From Caulobacter sp. UNC279MFTsu5.1 (lineage in GTDB: Bacteria; Pseudomonadota; Alphaproteobacteria; Caulobacterales; Caulobacteraceae), in the NCBI RefSeq assembly GCF_900114015.1, contig NZ_FORN01000010.1:62001-126000 (forward strand): a DNA stretch of 64,000 nt, given 5' to 3'. Position numbers and translations under genes: made by a program. The notes beneath the pieces were generated by a model. The model saw only the letters and a program-made list of their open reading frames with translations, ran no database searches and was not told the DNA's origin. Positions 36,703-45,572 of the stretch are shown here, one piece after another; position 1 is the first letter of the stretch, and every line of letters starts with the position of its first letter.

Positions 36703-39050
36703 CCGTTCTTTCCTTGGGTTTGGTCCAGGCGAGCGAGCAGGGCCTTGACGCCCCCGATCGGATCGGCCGGCCGCTGGCGGCGATAGACGGTGTCGGCGGC
36801 GACCCAGGCGCGCTCCCAGGCGACGCCGTCGCGGGTGACGGCGGCCTCGTCGAAGGGGCCGGTCCCGGCCGCCTTCAGCGCGTCCAGGAACCGCGACCAG
36901 CGCGGCAGGTAGAAGTCGCGATAGAGCCCCTGCCAGGCCTTGGACGCATAGTCGTTGAGATTGCCCTCCCCGCCCCAGACGGTGACCTGGGCCTTGGCGT
37001 TGGCGACATAGGCCGCGGCGTCCGCCGGGGTGTCGCCATAGGCGCGGGCGTCGTCGATCCAGGTGGCCAGGGTCTCGGGCTGGACGCCCAGCAAAGCGTC
37101 GATCAAGAGGGCCAGGGCCTCGACCTCGCCGCGCGCCTTGTCGCCGGCGGCGACGTCGCCCGCGCGGTAGGCGGCCACGGCGGCCTGCAGCTGGCCGTCG
37201 ATCCGCAGGCTGGCCAGGTGCCGGGCCGCGTCGACCAGGTCCAGCACGAACAGGGGCTGGTCGGCGAAGGCGCTCGCCTGGGCGACCAGGGCGCGGACCG
37301 CCGCGTCCAGCTGGGCGCGGTCGCCGGGATGGCCCGGGAACTCGCCGATCGTCGCCGTCGGCCGCTTGAAGAACAGATAGGCGCCGGCCTTGCTCTTCCA
37401 CCAGCGCGGCGACCAGTAGCGGGTCGAATAGGCGGCCTGGACCAGCTGGCCCATGGCGGCGTCCAACTGCTGCGTGGTGGCGCCGTAGCGCGAGCGGGCG
37501 TAGGTCGACAGCCAGGCCGACAAGGACCCCTGCCCCGCGCCCCAGGCCAGGTCGTAGACGGCCTCGTAGACGATCGAATTGTTGTGCAGCCCCTCGGGGA
37601 ACATCCCGAAGCCCGCCAGCTTGCCCGTCTCGGGATTGGCCGCGATGGCCGTCAAGTCGCGGCGGTAGTAGTCGAGGTCGCCGTAGACTGGGTTGCTGCC
37701 CCCGTAGTTGTGCACATAGCCGTAGATCCAGGGCTTGCCGCCAAAGGCCTTGGCGTTCTTCCAGACGTCCGGATAGCGGTCGTTGCCGATGTCCAGGACC
37801 ATCAGCCTGTCGTCGGGGACCAGGCTCAGATAGGCCGAGATCGCCGGCGGGTCCCAGAAATGGGAGTCCGCGCCGAACAGCCAGCCCTGCATCACCCACA
37901 CCGCGTCGGGACGCGCCTGACGGATCGAGTCGTAGATCGCCTTGCCGTAGGCGGCCAGGCGCTGGGCCTTCAGGGCCGGATCGATCTCGGCCTTGGCCTT
38001 GGTCGCGGCCGTGTTGGCTGTCCCGTCGCCATAGGCCGCGTCGCGGGCGTCGGCGCCGTCGGCGTTGATCGGCGGCAGCATCTCGTTGAACGAGTCGGCC
38101 AAATAGTAGGTCCCGGCCCCGTAGGTCTGGGTGTACAGCGCCAGGAAGCGGCTGGCGATCTTGGCGAACAGCGGGTCGGCCGGGTCCAGCCAGTAGGTCT
38201 CGTGGAAGCCCTCCCACGGCCGCATGCGGTAGATGCGGGCCTTCGGGTGCTTCTGGGCGAAGGCCTTGGGCACGTAGCCGCCGAAGGCCGGCAGGATCGG
38301 GGTCATGCCCAGCGACCGCATCCGCCCCAGGATCTTGACCTGCAGGTCCTTCTTCTTGTCGATCCAGGCCGTCGGCAACGGCGCGCGGTAGCCCTCGATG
38401 TTGCCCATGCGCTGCCAGGGCGTGAAGGCGGGGCCGGAGAAATAGTCGGCCAGCTCGGCCTCGGTCAGACCGAACTCGCGCCACAGCGCCCGCCAGACAT
38501 ATTCCTGGCCCTCCATGGCCACCGGCATGTCGACGCCGTGGACCGCCATCCAGTCGATCTCGCGGCTCCAGCGCGCCCAGCCCCACCAGGGCGTGGTGTA
38601 GCCGTAGGTGCAGGTGTTGAGGTAGGCGCGGTGCGCGAACGGGGTGGCGAGCCTTCCCGTGTCGGCGTCGGGAAAACGGTCCGGCAGCGCCACCCGGTCC
38701 CCCTCCCAGCTGACCGACGCCGCGCCGACGGACTTCAGGTAGCTGTAGGCGCCGCGCGTCAGGGCGATCGGCGTGTCGCCGCTGATGCGAACCCGCCCTC
38801 CCTGGCCCTTCACCGCGTACCAGGGCGGCGCGGTCTCCGTCGCGCGCGGCGCGAGCGCCAGGTCGATCCGTCCGGCGCGCGGACCGAAACGGCGAACGAG
38901 CACCGCCCGCGCCGCCTTGAGCGCGCCGGCGTCGTCGTCGGTCGCCGCGGCGATAGACGGCGTCGACAGTGCGGCGACGGCGGCCAGGGCTTGCTGCAGC
39001 GCCTGGCGGCGGGAGGGGCTGGACGCCATGGACATCAGGTCTCGGGACAT
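36699..39050 (-). CDS. GH89 alpha-N-acetylglucosaminidase
   Basis: Exported glycosidase of about 783 aa that removes terminal alpha-linked N-acetylglucosamine, the family of human NAGLU. The two catalytic glutamates are recognisable: DSFNEMLPP (equivalent to human E316) and GMFPEGLHNNSIVYEAVYDLAW (equivalent to E446). LNTCTYGYTTPWWGWARW and WMAVHGVDMPVAMEGQE are highly conserved family segments. The N-terminus holds an SRRQAL twin-arginine-like motif before a hydrophobic run ending SIAAAT, suggesting Tat export. The start is uncertain among a GTG at 39059 and ATGs at 39050, 39035 and 39029, none with a strong ribosome site. It lies 94 bp after the TonB receptor and is coupled to the acetyltransferase, forming one operon. 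Confidence 0.93.
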   Translation of the reverse strand: MSRDLMSMASSPSRRQALQQALAAVAALSTPSIAAATDDDAGALKAARAVLVRRFGPRAGRIDLALAPRATETAPPWYAVKGQGGRVRISGDTPIALTRGAYSYLKSVGAASVSWEGDRVALPDRFPDADTGRLATPFAHRAYLNTCTYGYTTPWWGWARWSREIDWMAVHGVDMPVAMEGQEYVWRALWREFGLTEAELADYFSGPAFTPWQRMGNIEGYRAPLPTAWIDKKKDLQVKILGRMRSLGMTPILPAFGGYVPKAFAQKHPKARIYRMRPWEGFHETYWLDPADPLFAKIASRFLALYTQTYGAGTYYLADSFNEMLPPINADGADARDAAYGDGTANTAATKAKAEIDPALKAQRLAAYGKAIYDSIRQARPDAVWVMQGWLFGADSHFWDPPAISAYLSLVPDDRLMVLDIGNDRYPDVWKNAKAFGGKPWIYGYVHNYGGSNPVYGDLDYYRRDLTAIAANPETGKLAGFGMFPEGLHNNSIVYEAVYDLAWGAGQGSLSAWLSTYARSRYGATTQQLDAAMGQLVQAAYSTRYWSPRWWKSKAGAYLFFKRPTATIGEFPGHPGDRAQLDAAVRALVAQASAFADQPLFVLDLVDAARHLASLRIDGQLQAAVAAYRAGDVAAGDKARGEVEALALLIDALLGVQPETLATWIDDARAYGDTPADAAAYVANAKAQVTVWGGEGNLNDYASKAWQGLYRDFYLPRWSRFLDALKAAGTGPFDEAAVTRDGVAWERAWVAADTVYRRQRPADPIGGVKALLARLDQTQGKNG

Positions 39051-39144
39051 CTGGAACACCGAAAAGTTTGGTCGCCGCCCAGGAATCCGGCGGCGACCAG
39101 TCGTTTCGCCGAGGATTCGGCGTCTAGGGGAGAGCTTCGAAACG

Positions 39145-41823
39145 CTACATCTTGTACTGGAAGGACAGGTAGTAGCTGGGACCGGTGGACGAGCTCATCT
39201 GCCAGCGGCTCTTGTCGATCAGGTAGGCCTTCTCCTCGGCGTTGTTGAGATTCATCGCCGCGAACGAGAAGCTCAGATGATCGTTGAGGTTATAGCCGAG
39301 GTTCAGGTCGAACTGGGTGCGCGAGGCGACCGTGTGACCCAGCGGGCCGGCGAAGAAGCTCTCCACCGATGTCTGGTCGTAGGCGCTGCGGTAGTTGGCC
39401 GACAGGCGGGCGCTGAAGATCTGGTTCTCCCAATAGACCGTGCCGTTGGCCGTATGCTCCGACAGGTTGGCCAGCTTGAAGCCGGTCGTCGAGGTCGCCG
39501 GGCTGACATGGGTGTAGTTGGCGATGAAGCCGAAGCCCTCGATCGGCAGCCAGGCGTCCAGCGATTGTTGCCAGTTCAGTTCGTAGCCCTTGATCGTGAC
39601 TTCGCGGGCGTCGTTCAGGGGCTGGGTGATCGAGTAGGTGTCGCCGGCGCCGGAGACGCAGACGCCGCTGGAGTCCTTGGACAGGCTGACGCCTTCGTAG
39701 GCGGCCGGGCAGACCAGCGAGGTATAGGTGCCGTTCTTGACCTTCTTGCTGAAGAAGCCCGCGCTCAGTCCGTTGCCCTCGCCGTAGTACCACTCCAGCC
39801 CGACATCGATCTGGTTGGCGGTCAGCGGGTTGAGCGAGCCCTGGCCCAGGGCCACGGTGGTGACCTTGTGGCCGGTGCTGTCGGTCGTGGTGCTGACCGT
39901 CGTGGCCAGTTGGTTGCTGGAGTCGATGATCGGACGGACCAGCACCTTGGCGGCGGCGAAGCGCAGCAGCAGATTGTCGGTGAGGTCGACGCTGAAATTG
40001 GCCGAAGGCAGGATGTTGTCGTAGGACTTGGGCGTCGAATAGGTTCCGGCGACCAGCTTGACCTCGGTGTTCTTGGGGTTGGCGGCGCCGGCGACATAGC
40101 CATGGACCGTCTGGTCGGTGCTTTCTCGGCGGACGCCGACATTGCCGCGGAACGGCAGCGAGAAGAGCTCGCCCTTCAGGTTGGCCATCGCGTAGAATGA
40201 AGTCAGGTCGCGCTTGACGTTGTAGCTGCCCTGCGGGTCGAAGGCCTCGTAGACCGTGTAGCCCTCTTTGGCCAAGGCGTCGCGATAGGCCTGGATGTTC
40301 GGCGAGATCCAGGCGCCCGGAATGGTCATGTCGCCATCCAGGAAGTTCGACACGGCGACGCCGGTGGTCGCCAGGCTGGGCGCGAACGCCGTCGGCACGT
40401 TGGTGTCCTGACGGTCGAAGCGGTTGACGTGCCGTTTGAGCACTTCCTTGCGGTACTTGCCGCCGACGGCGATCGATTCCAGGACGCCGTAGTCGATATA
40501 GCGTTTCACATCCAGTTGGGCGGCGTCCTCGTAGGAGTCGATCGTGCGGTAGGCGCCTGTCGGATAGTTGTTCCGGAACAGATTGGCCGGCGCGTACTGC
40601 GTTGCATCGGTCAGGGCGTTCGACGTCGCGAAGACGATGTTCTTGGGATCGCTGATGTCCAGCGTCGCCGACGGAACGACCACGCCGAGGATCGCCGCCT
40701 CCTCGTTGAAGATCGCGTGGCCGCGCGAATAGTGCGCGACGCCCTTGAAGTCCCAGTTCTCCAGGCCGGTCCAATGGAAGTCGGTGGTGAAGGCGCCGGT
40801 CGACTGCGGCCGGGTCTCGAACTGGTGGTTGTTCTCCAAGCGGAAGTTGTTGATCTGCACCTTGGTGGAGGTGTTGTTCGCCGACGCCAGCGTCACCACG
40901 TTCGAGGCCGAAGGACTGGTGAACAGGAACACCTGCTGATGCAGGTCCTGGGTGGTCTTGTCCTTGGCGTAGGTGGCGATCATGTCGATCTGCAGGGTGT
41001 CGATCGGCTTGAACTGGATGGCGCCGTTGACCATGCTGCGCTTGGTGTCGCGGTCGATGCGACGGAAACGCAGGCGGCCGGGCGTATAGACGCCGCTGTT
41101 GACGATCCAGCGGTCCATCCACATGTAGTCGCCGCGGTCCTTCAGCGCCTGGTAGCCCGCGCCCAGGAACACCCCCAGCTTGCCGTCGAGGAAGTGGTCG
41201 ACATAGGTCGCGCCGACCTTGCCGGTCGGGTCACCATCGGCCAGGTTCTGCTTCTGCAGCTTGCCGGCCAGGATCAGTTGACGGCCCTTGACGTCGAACG
41301 GATGCACGGTGTCGATGTTGACCGTGCCGGCTAGGCCGCCGGCGTCCATGTCGGCGGTCGGCGACTTGATCACCTGGATGGCCGAGGCCAGTTCGGTCTG
41401 GATCACGTCGTAGCGGAAGCCGTCGGTGAAGTTGGCGCTCTTGAACGACTGACCGTTGATCGTCGTCATCGCGTACTGCGGGCCCAGGCCGCGGATGCTG
41501 ATCGTCGAGCCGCGGCCGTTGATGTTGGAGATCTGCACGCCTGGAATGCGCTGGATCGCTTCGGCGATGTTTTCCGACGGAAACTTGCCGATGTCCTCGG
41601 ACGAGATGCCGTCCGAGACCCGGATGTCCTTGCGCTTGGTGTCCAGGGCGGTCGCCAGGCTCTTGCGGAAGGCGGTGACCACCACTTCGTCAATGGCGTC
41701 GGCGGGAGCCGCTGGAGCCGTCTGAGCCGAAGCGACGCCGGCCAGGCAAGCGCCTGCCAGCAAGGTGAGCACGAACGCTTTGCGCCTGTTGGCGGATGCG
41801 AAGGGCGCGAACTTGGAACGCAT
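39145..41823 (-). CDS. TonB-dependent receptor, Xanthomonas/Caulobacter sugar type
   Basis: Outer-membrane receptor of 892 aa of the TonB-Xanth-Caul class. The signal peptide ends at GVASAQ. The TonB box is DEVVVTAFRKSL. The plug has ISSEDIGKFPSENIAEAIQRIPGVQ, GRGSTISIRGLGPQ and DMDAGGLAGTVNI, all typical of this class. The barrel ends SYYLSFQYKM. GGGGGA lies ten bases before the ATG at 41823; a TTG two codons earlier is an alternative. It heads an operon with GH89 and the HGSNAT-like gene, and lies 504 bp downstream of mmsA on the same strand. It probably imports a glycan with terminal alpha-GlcN(Ac). No GGAA-N6-TTCC operator was found in its promoter region, so control may differ from that of the iol genes. 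Confidence 0.95.
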   Translation of the reverse strand: MRSKFAPFASANRRKAFVLTLLAGACLAGVASAQTAPAAPADAIDEVVVTAFRKSLATALDTKRKDIRVSDGISSEDIGKFPSENIAEAIQRIPGVQISNINGRGSTISIRGLGPQYAMTTINGQSFKSANFTDGFRYDVIQTELASAIQVIKSPTADMDAGGLAGTVNIDTVHPFDVKGRQLILAGKLQKQNLADGDPTGKVGATYVDHFLDGKLGVFLGAGYQALKDRGDYMWMDRWIVNSGVYTPGRLRFRRIDRDTKRSMVNGAIQFKPIDTLQIDMIATYAKDKTTQDLHQQVFLFTSPSASNVVTLASANNTSTKVQINNFRLENNHQFETRPQSTGAFTTDFHWTGLENWDFKGVAHYSRGHAIFNEEAAILGVVVPSATLDISDPKNIVFATSNALTDATQYAPANLFRNNYPTGAYRTIDSYEDAAQLDVKRYIDYGVLESIAVGGKYRKEVLKRHVNRFDRQDTNVPTAFAPSLATTGVAVSNFLDGDMTIPGAWISPNIQAYRDALAKEGYTVYEAFDPQGSYNVKRDLTSFYAMANLKGELFSLPFRGNVGVRRESTDQTVHGYVAGAANPKNTEVKLVAGTYSTPKSYDNILPSANFSVDLTDNLLLRFAAAKVLVRPIIDSSNQLATTVSTTTDSTGHKVTTVALGQGSLNPLTANQIDVGLEWYYGEGNGLSAGFFSKKVKNGTYTSLVCPAAYEGVSLSKDSSGVCVSGAGDTYSITQPLNDAREVTIKGYELNWQQSLDAWLPIEGFGFIANYTHVSPATSTTGFKLANLSEHTANGTVYWENQIFSARLSANYRSAYDQTSVESFFAGPLGHTVASRTQFDLNLGYNLNDHLSFSFAAMNLNNAEEKAYLIDKSRWQMSSSTGPSYYLSFQYKM

Positions 41824-42327
41824 TATCAATTATCCCCCTCAAGTCGGTGGCGCGATGAATCGCGCCGCCTTGACGCCGCGTTTCGCGGCCATTTCGAGCA
41901 GACCATTTAGAGACCTATATGGACTGCTCCCAAGGCATCGTAGGGTGGGGTCCTGGGAGGATCAAAGCGCGCAACCCCTTATGCCGCTTGGAATTTGGCG
42001 GTGATGGAAACATGGGCGCTGGTTCGATTGGTCATATGTTTCGCCAGAAAGCACCTTAAAAGAAATTGCGAAACAATTCAGCCACATAAAATCAAATGAC
42101 CATGCTTCATCCCAAAGATCAATAATACCAATTTAATGCCTCTTTTACGACCTTTCCGCGCCGCCCGGGGCAGCTCCACAAACAGGCGATAGCGCCGCCT
42201 CCGGCCAAGGCCTTCCGCTCGCTCCAAACCGGCGCGCCAGCCCCCGGATGGCCTCGACTCGATCCGCCCCTCGGCGTGACCAACGCCGGCTTGGGATCAA
42301 GGGACCGAAAATCCGACGGTCGGTCCG
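41824..42327. other. 504-bp AT-rich intergenic region
   Basis: Lies between mmsA and the TonB receptor, both on the minus strand. Roughly 41990-42150 is far richer in A and T than the surroundings and probably holds the receptor promoter. A small inverted repeat AATTG-N5-CAATT occurs at 42064-42078. No gene is supported, and I found no match to the iol operator. Confidence 0.6.
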
Positions 42328-43827
42328 TCACCGCATGGTCGGGATCACGAAGCTCTGGTCCAACACCGCCCCGCCCTTGGGCCAGCGTTGGGTCACGGTC
42401 TTGGTCCGCGTGTAGAAGCGCACGCCATCCAGGCCGTACTGGTTCAGGTCGCCGAAGCCCGAGCGCTTCCAGCCGCCGAAGCTGTGATAGGCGACCGGCA
42501 CCGGAATCGGGACGTTGATTCCGACCATGCCGACCTCGACCTGGTCGGCGAACTCGCGAGCGGCGTCGCCGTTGCGGGTGAAGATCGCCACGCCGTTGCC
42601 GTACTGGTGGCGCGAGGCCAGGCCGATCCCGTCCTCCAGGCTCTGGGCGCGGACCATCTGCAGCACTGGTCCGAAGATCTCGTCGTGGTAGGAGCGACTG
42701 GTCGGCTTGACGTGGTCGAACAGGGTCGGACCGACGAAGAAGCCGTCCTCGTGGCCTTGCAGGGAGAAGCCGCGGCCGTCGACGACCAGTTCGGCGCCTT
42801 CATCGACGCCCATCTGGATGTAGCTCTCGATCCGCGCCTTGTGGGCGGCGCTGACCACCGGGCCGTAGTGGGCGTCGTGGTCGGTGCTGACGCCGACGCG
42901 AAGCCCGCTGATCGCCGCGACCAGCTTCTCGCGCAAGGCGATGGCGGTCTTCTCGCCGACCGGCACCACCACCGGCAGGGCCATACAGCGCTCGCCGGCC
43001 GAGCCGTAGGCCGCGCCGATGATGTCGGCGGCCGTCTGGTCTAGATCGGCGTCGGGCAGGACGATCCCGTGGTTCTTGGCGCCGCCCATGGCCTGGACGC
43101 GCTTACCGGCCGCTCCCGCGCGCTGGAACACCGACTGGGCGATGTCCGAGCTGCCGACGAAGCTGACGGCCCTGATGTCCGGATGGTCGAGGATGGCCTC
43201 GACGCAGTCCTTGTCGCCGTGGACGACATTGAGGATCCCCGGCGGCAAGCCGGCCTCCATCATCAGCTCAGCCAAGCGCACCGGCACGGACGGATCGCGC
43301 TCGGATGGCTTGAGGATGAAGGCGTTGCCGCAGGCGATGGCCGGGCCGAACATCCACATCGGGATCATGGCCGGGAAGTTGAACGGGGTGATCCCCGCCA
43401 CGACGCCCAGGGCCTGGCGCATCGAATAGACGTCAATGCCGGGGCCCGCGCCTTGCGTGTATTCGCCCTTCAACAGGTGCGGAATTCCGCAGGCGAACTC
43501 GATGACTTCCAGACCGCGCTGAATGTCGCCCTTGGAATCGGCGATGACCTTGCCGTGTTCGGACGACAGCAACTGCGCCAGTTCGTCCATGTGGATTTCC
43601 AGCAGGCGCTTGAACTCGAACATCACCCGCGCGCGGCGCTGGGGATTGGTCGCCGCCCAGGCCGGCTGAGCGGCCTTGGCGCTGGCGATGGCGGCATCCA
43701 GTTCCGAGGCCGAGGCCAGGGCCACCTTGGCCTGCACCTTGCCGGTGTTGGGATCGAAGACGTCCCCGAAACGGCCGGACGCCCCCTCGACGGCGCGGCC
43801 GCCAACGAAGTGGGGGATGCTGCGCAT
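42328..43827 (-). CDS. mmsA: Methylmalonate/malonate-semialdehyde dehydrogenase (CoA-acylating)
   Basis: Last step of inositol (and valine) catabolism: malonate semialdehyde plus CoA and NAD+ gives acetyl-CoA and CO2. It is an aldehyde dehydrogenase of 499 aa, the normal length. The nucleophile C281 is in YGSAGERCMALP, N150 is in AGITPFNFPAM, and the NAD-binding KPSERDPS segment is at about 174. VGINVPIPVPVAYHSFGGWKRSGFGD is typical of MmsA/IolA. AGAAGGAG precedes the ATG at 43827. It is the last gene of the iol operon, 39 bp after iolB, so it can be called iolA. A free-standing mmsA elsewhere for valine cannot be excluded. Confidence 0.96.
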   Translation of the reverse strand: MRSIPHFVGGRAVEGASGRFGDVFDPNTGKVQAKVALASASELDAAIASAKAAQPAWAATNPQRRARVMFEFKRLLEIHMDELAQLLSSEHGKVIADSKGDIQRGLEVIEFACGIPHLLKGEYTQGAGPGIDVYSMRQALGVVAGITPFNFPAMIPMWMFGPAIACGNAFILKPSERDPSVPVRLAELMMEAGLPPGILNVVHGDKDCVEAILDHPDIRAVSFVGSSDIAQSVFQRAGAAGKRVQAMGGAKNHGIVLPDADLDQTAADIIGAAYGSAGERCMALPVVVPVGEKTAIALREKLVAAISGLRVGVSTDHDAHYGPVVSAAHKARIESYIQMGVDEGAELVVDGRGFSLQGHEDGFFVGPTLFDHVKPTSRSYHDEIFGPVLQMVRAQSLEDGIGLASRHQYGNGVAIFTRNGDAAREFADQVEVGMVGINVPIPVPVAYHSFGGWKRSGFGDLNQYGLDGVRFYTRTKTVTQRWPKGGAVLDQSFVIPTMR

Positions 43828-43866
43828 GACGCGCTCCTTCTGGCTAATCGATGGACCGGATCAGGC

Positions 43867-44667
43867 CTACCGCATGATCCAGTCGTGGGCCGGGTCGTTG
43901 CGGAAGATCCACTTCCGGTGCGGCCCGGCCATGACGTTGAGATAGTAGAGGTCGTAGCCGTGCGGCGCGCCGACCGGATGGTAGCCGCGCGGCACCATCA
44001 CCACGTCGCCGTCCTGCACGCAGATCGTCTCGTCCAGGCTGCGGTCGTCGGTGTAGACGCGCTGGAAGGCGAAGCCCTGCGACGGGTTCAGGCGGTGATA
44101 GTAGGTCTCCTCCAGCGCCGTCTCCTCGCCCTCCGCCGCGGTGTCGTGCTTGTGCGGCGGATAGCTGGACCAATGGCCGCCCGGGGTGATCACCTCGACC
44201 ACCAGCAGGCCGTCGGCCGGCGCCGTTTCGGGCAGGATGTTGCGGACGAGCCGCGTGTTCGTCCCCTTGCCCCGCGTCTCGCGCGGCATGTCGCCCTCCG
44301 CGATCAGACGGGCCTGGCCTCCCGGCTTGCCGGGGGCCGTGCAGAGCGCCAGCTCGACGTCGGTGACGGCGGTCACCACGAACGGTGTGGCGGCCGGGAC
44401 ATAGACCGCGCCCGGAGCCTTGTCCTCGAACACGCTGGCGCGGCCGCCGATCCGGCCGAACGAGACGCTCCCGGCGCCGACTTCGGCGGCCCCGCTCAGA
44501 ATGACGACGCAGGTCTCGCGGGCCGGATCGACGCCATTGAAGGTTTCGCCGGCCGCCAGCTTGACGACCTTGAACCCGACATGGGTCCACCCAGCGCTCT
44601 CGGGCGTGACCTCCAGGATCGAACCGTCGGCGTCGGGGGCATGGGGGCGGACGAGCAGCTTGCTCAT
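43867..44667 (-). CDS. iolB: 5-deoxy-glucuronate isomerase
   Basis: Cytoplasmic cupin-type isomerase of 266 aa that converts 5-deoxy-D-glucuronate to 2-deoxy-5-keto-D-gluconate. The bicupin pattern is visible, with ETCVVILSGAAEV in the first half and metal-ligand residues in WSSYPPHKHDTAAEGEE in the second. The segments LEETYYHRLNPSQGFAFQRVYTD and DVVMVPRGYHPVGAPHGYDLYYLNVMAG are characteristic of IolB. I chose the ATG at 44667, which shares a base with the iolE stop (TGATG), because GAGGG lies before it. The frame stays open further upstream only as noise over iolE. It sits between iolE and mmsA in the iol operon. Confidence 0.96.
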   Translation of the reverse strand: MSKLLVRPHAPDADGSILEVTPESAGWTHVGFKVVKLAAGETFNGVDPARETCVVILSGAAEVGAGSVSFGRIGGRASVFEDKAPGAVYVPAATPFVVTAVTDVELALCTAPGKPGGQARLIAEGDMPRETRGKGTNTRLVRNILPETAPADGLLVVEVITPGGHWSSYPPHKHDTAAEGEETALEETYYHRLNPSQGFAFQRVYTDDRSLDETICVQDGDVVMVPRGYHPVGAPHGYDLYYLNVMAGPHRKWIFRNDPAHDWIMR

Positions 44668-45566
44668 CACGCCGCCCTCAGGCCCGCGGCGGCGGCTTCC
44701 TTCTTCAGCGTCGCCAGGCCGACCTCGCCGTACTGGCGCGGGTTGGCGATGGCCGGGTCCTGCTCGGCCTCGACGATGATCCAGCCGGAATAGCCGATCT
44801 CGGCCAGGGCCCGCATGACGGCGGCGTAGTCCAAAGAGCCGTCGCCCGGCACGGTGAACATGCCGGCCAGCACGCCCTGCAGAAAGCTGCCGCCATCCTG
44901 CGTGATCACCTTCCGGAAGACCTCGCCGCGGATGTCCTTGCAATGCACGTGGGCGACGCGCTCGGGATGGCTGCGGATCACCGAGACCGGGTCCAGGCCG
45001 CCCAGGGCCGCGTGGCCGGTGTCGATGGTCAGGCCGACCGACGGGCCGGTATTGGCCAGGAAAGCCTCCAGGTCCTCGGGTCGCTCGACCACGGTGCCGA
45101 GGTGGTGGTGGTAGGCGAACTTCAGGCCCTGGGCGGCGGTGTAGTCGGCCACCTTCGTCAGGCGCGCACCGAATTCCTTCCAGCCCTCGGCGTCGAGACG
45201 AGGGGTGGCCGACAGCGCCTTGGACTTGTCGCCGTGGATGGCGTTGCTGGTCTCGGCGTGGACGAAGACGGAGCAGCCCATGGCCTTCAGCAGGTTGAGG
45301 TGGGGTTGTAGGGCCGCGATCTCGTCGTCGGCCGACTGGACCAGCAGGTTGCCGCTGTACCAGCCGCCCACCAGGTCGAGGCCGTAGCGGTCCAGCAGCG
45401 GCTTCAGCACCGCCGGGTCGCGCGGGAACACCCCGCCCAACTCGACGCCCTCGAAACCGATCGCCTGGCAGTCGGCCAGCACGCTCTCCAGCGGGGTGTC
45501 GCCGCCCAGTTCGGGCATGTCGTCATTGATCCAGGCGATGGGGCTCACGCCGAAACGGATGGTCAT
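44667..45566 (-). CDS. iolE: Myo-inosose-2 dehydratase
   Basis: Xylose-isomerase-like TIM-barrel enzyme of 299 aa that dehydrates 2-keto-myo-inositol to 3D-(3,5/4)-trihydroxycyclohexane-1,2-dione. FGVSPIAWINDDMPELGGDTPLE at the N-terminus is diagnostic for IolE. Metal-binding candidates lie in GLKFAYHHHLGTVVE, GLTIDTGHAALGG, VHCKDIR and the final GWIIVEAEQDPA. It is the normal length. Only 6 bp separate it from the iolD stop, and it is translationally coupled to iolB. It acts after IdhA and before IolD. Confidence 0.97.
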   Translation of the reverse strand: MTIRFGVSPIAWINDDMPELGGDTPLESVLADCQAIGFEGVELGGVFPRDPAVLKPLLDRYGLDLVGGWYSGNLLVQSADDEIAALQPHLNLLKAMGCSVFVHAETSNAIHGDKSKALSATPRLDAEGWKEFGARLTKVADYTAAQGLKFAYHHHLGTVVERPEDLEAFLANTGPSVGLTIDTGHAALGGLDPVSVIRSHPERVAHVHCKDIRGEVFRKVITQDGGSFLQGVLAGMFTVPGDGSLDYAAVMRALAEIGYSGWIIVEAEQDPAIANPRQYGEVGLATLKKEAAAAGLRAA

Positions 45567-45572
45567 GGGCGT

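Noticed and set aside
36714..39248. 844-codon plus-strand frame opposite GH89
   Set aside because: Antisense shadow; the minus strand holds the conserved GH89 catalytic segments.
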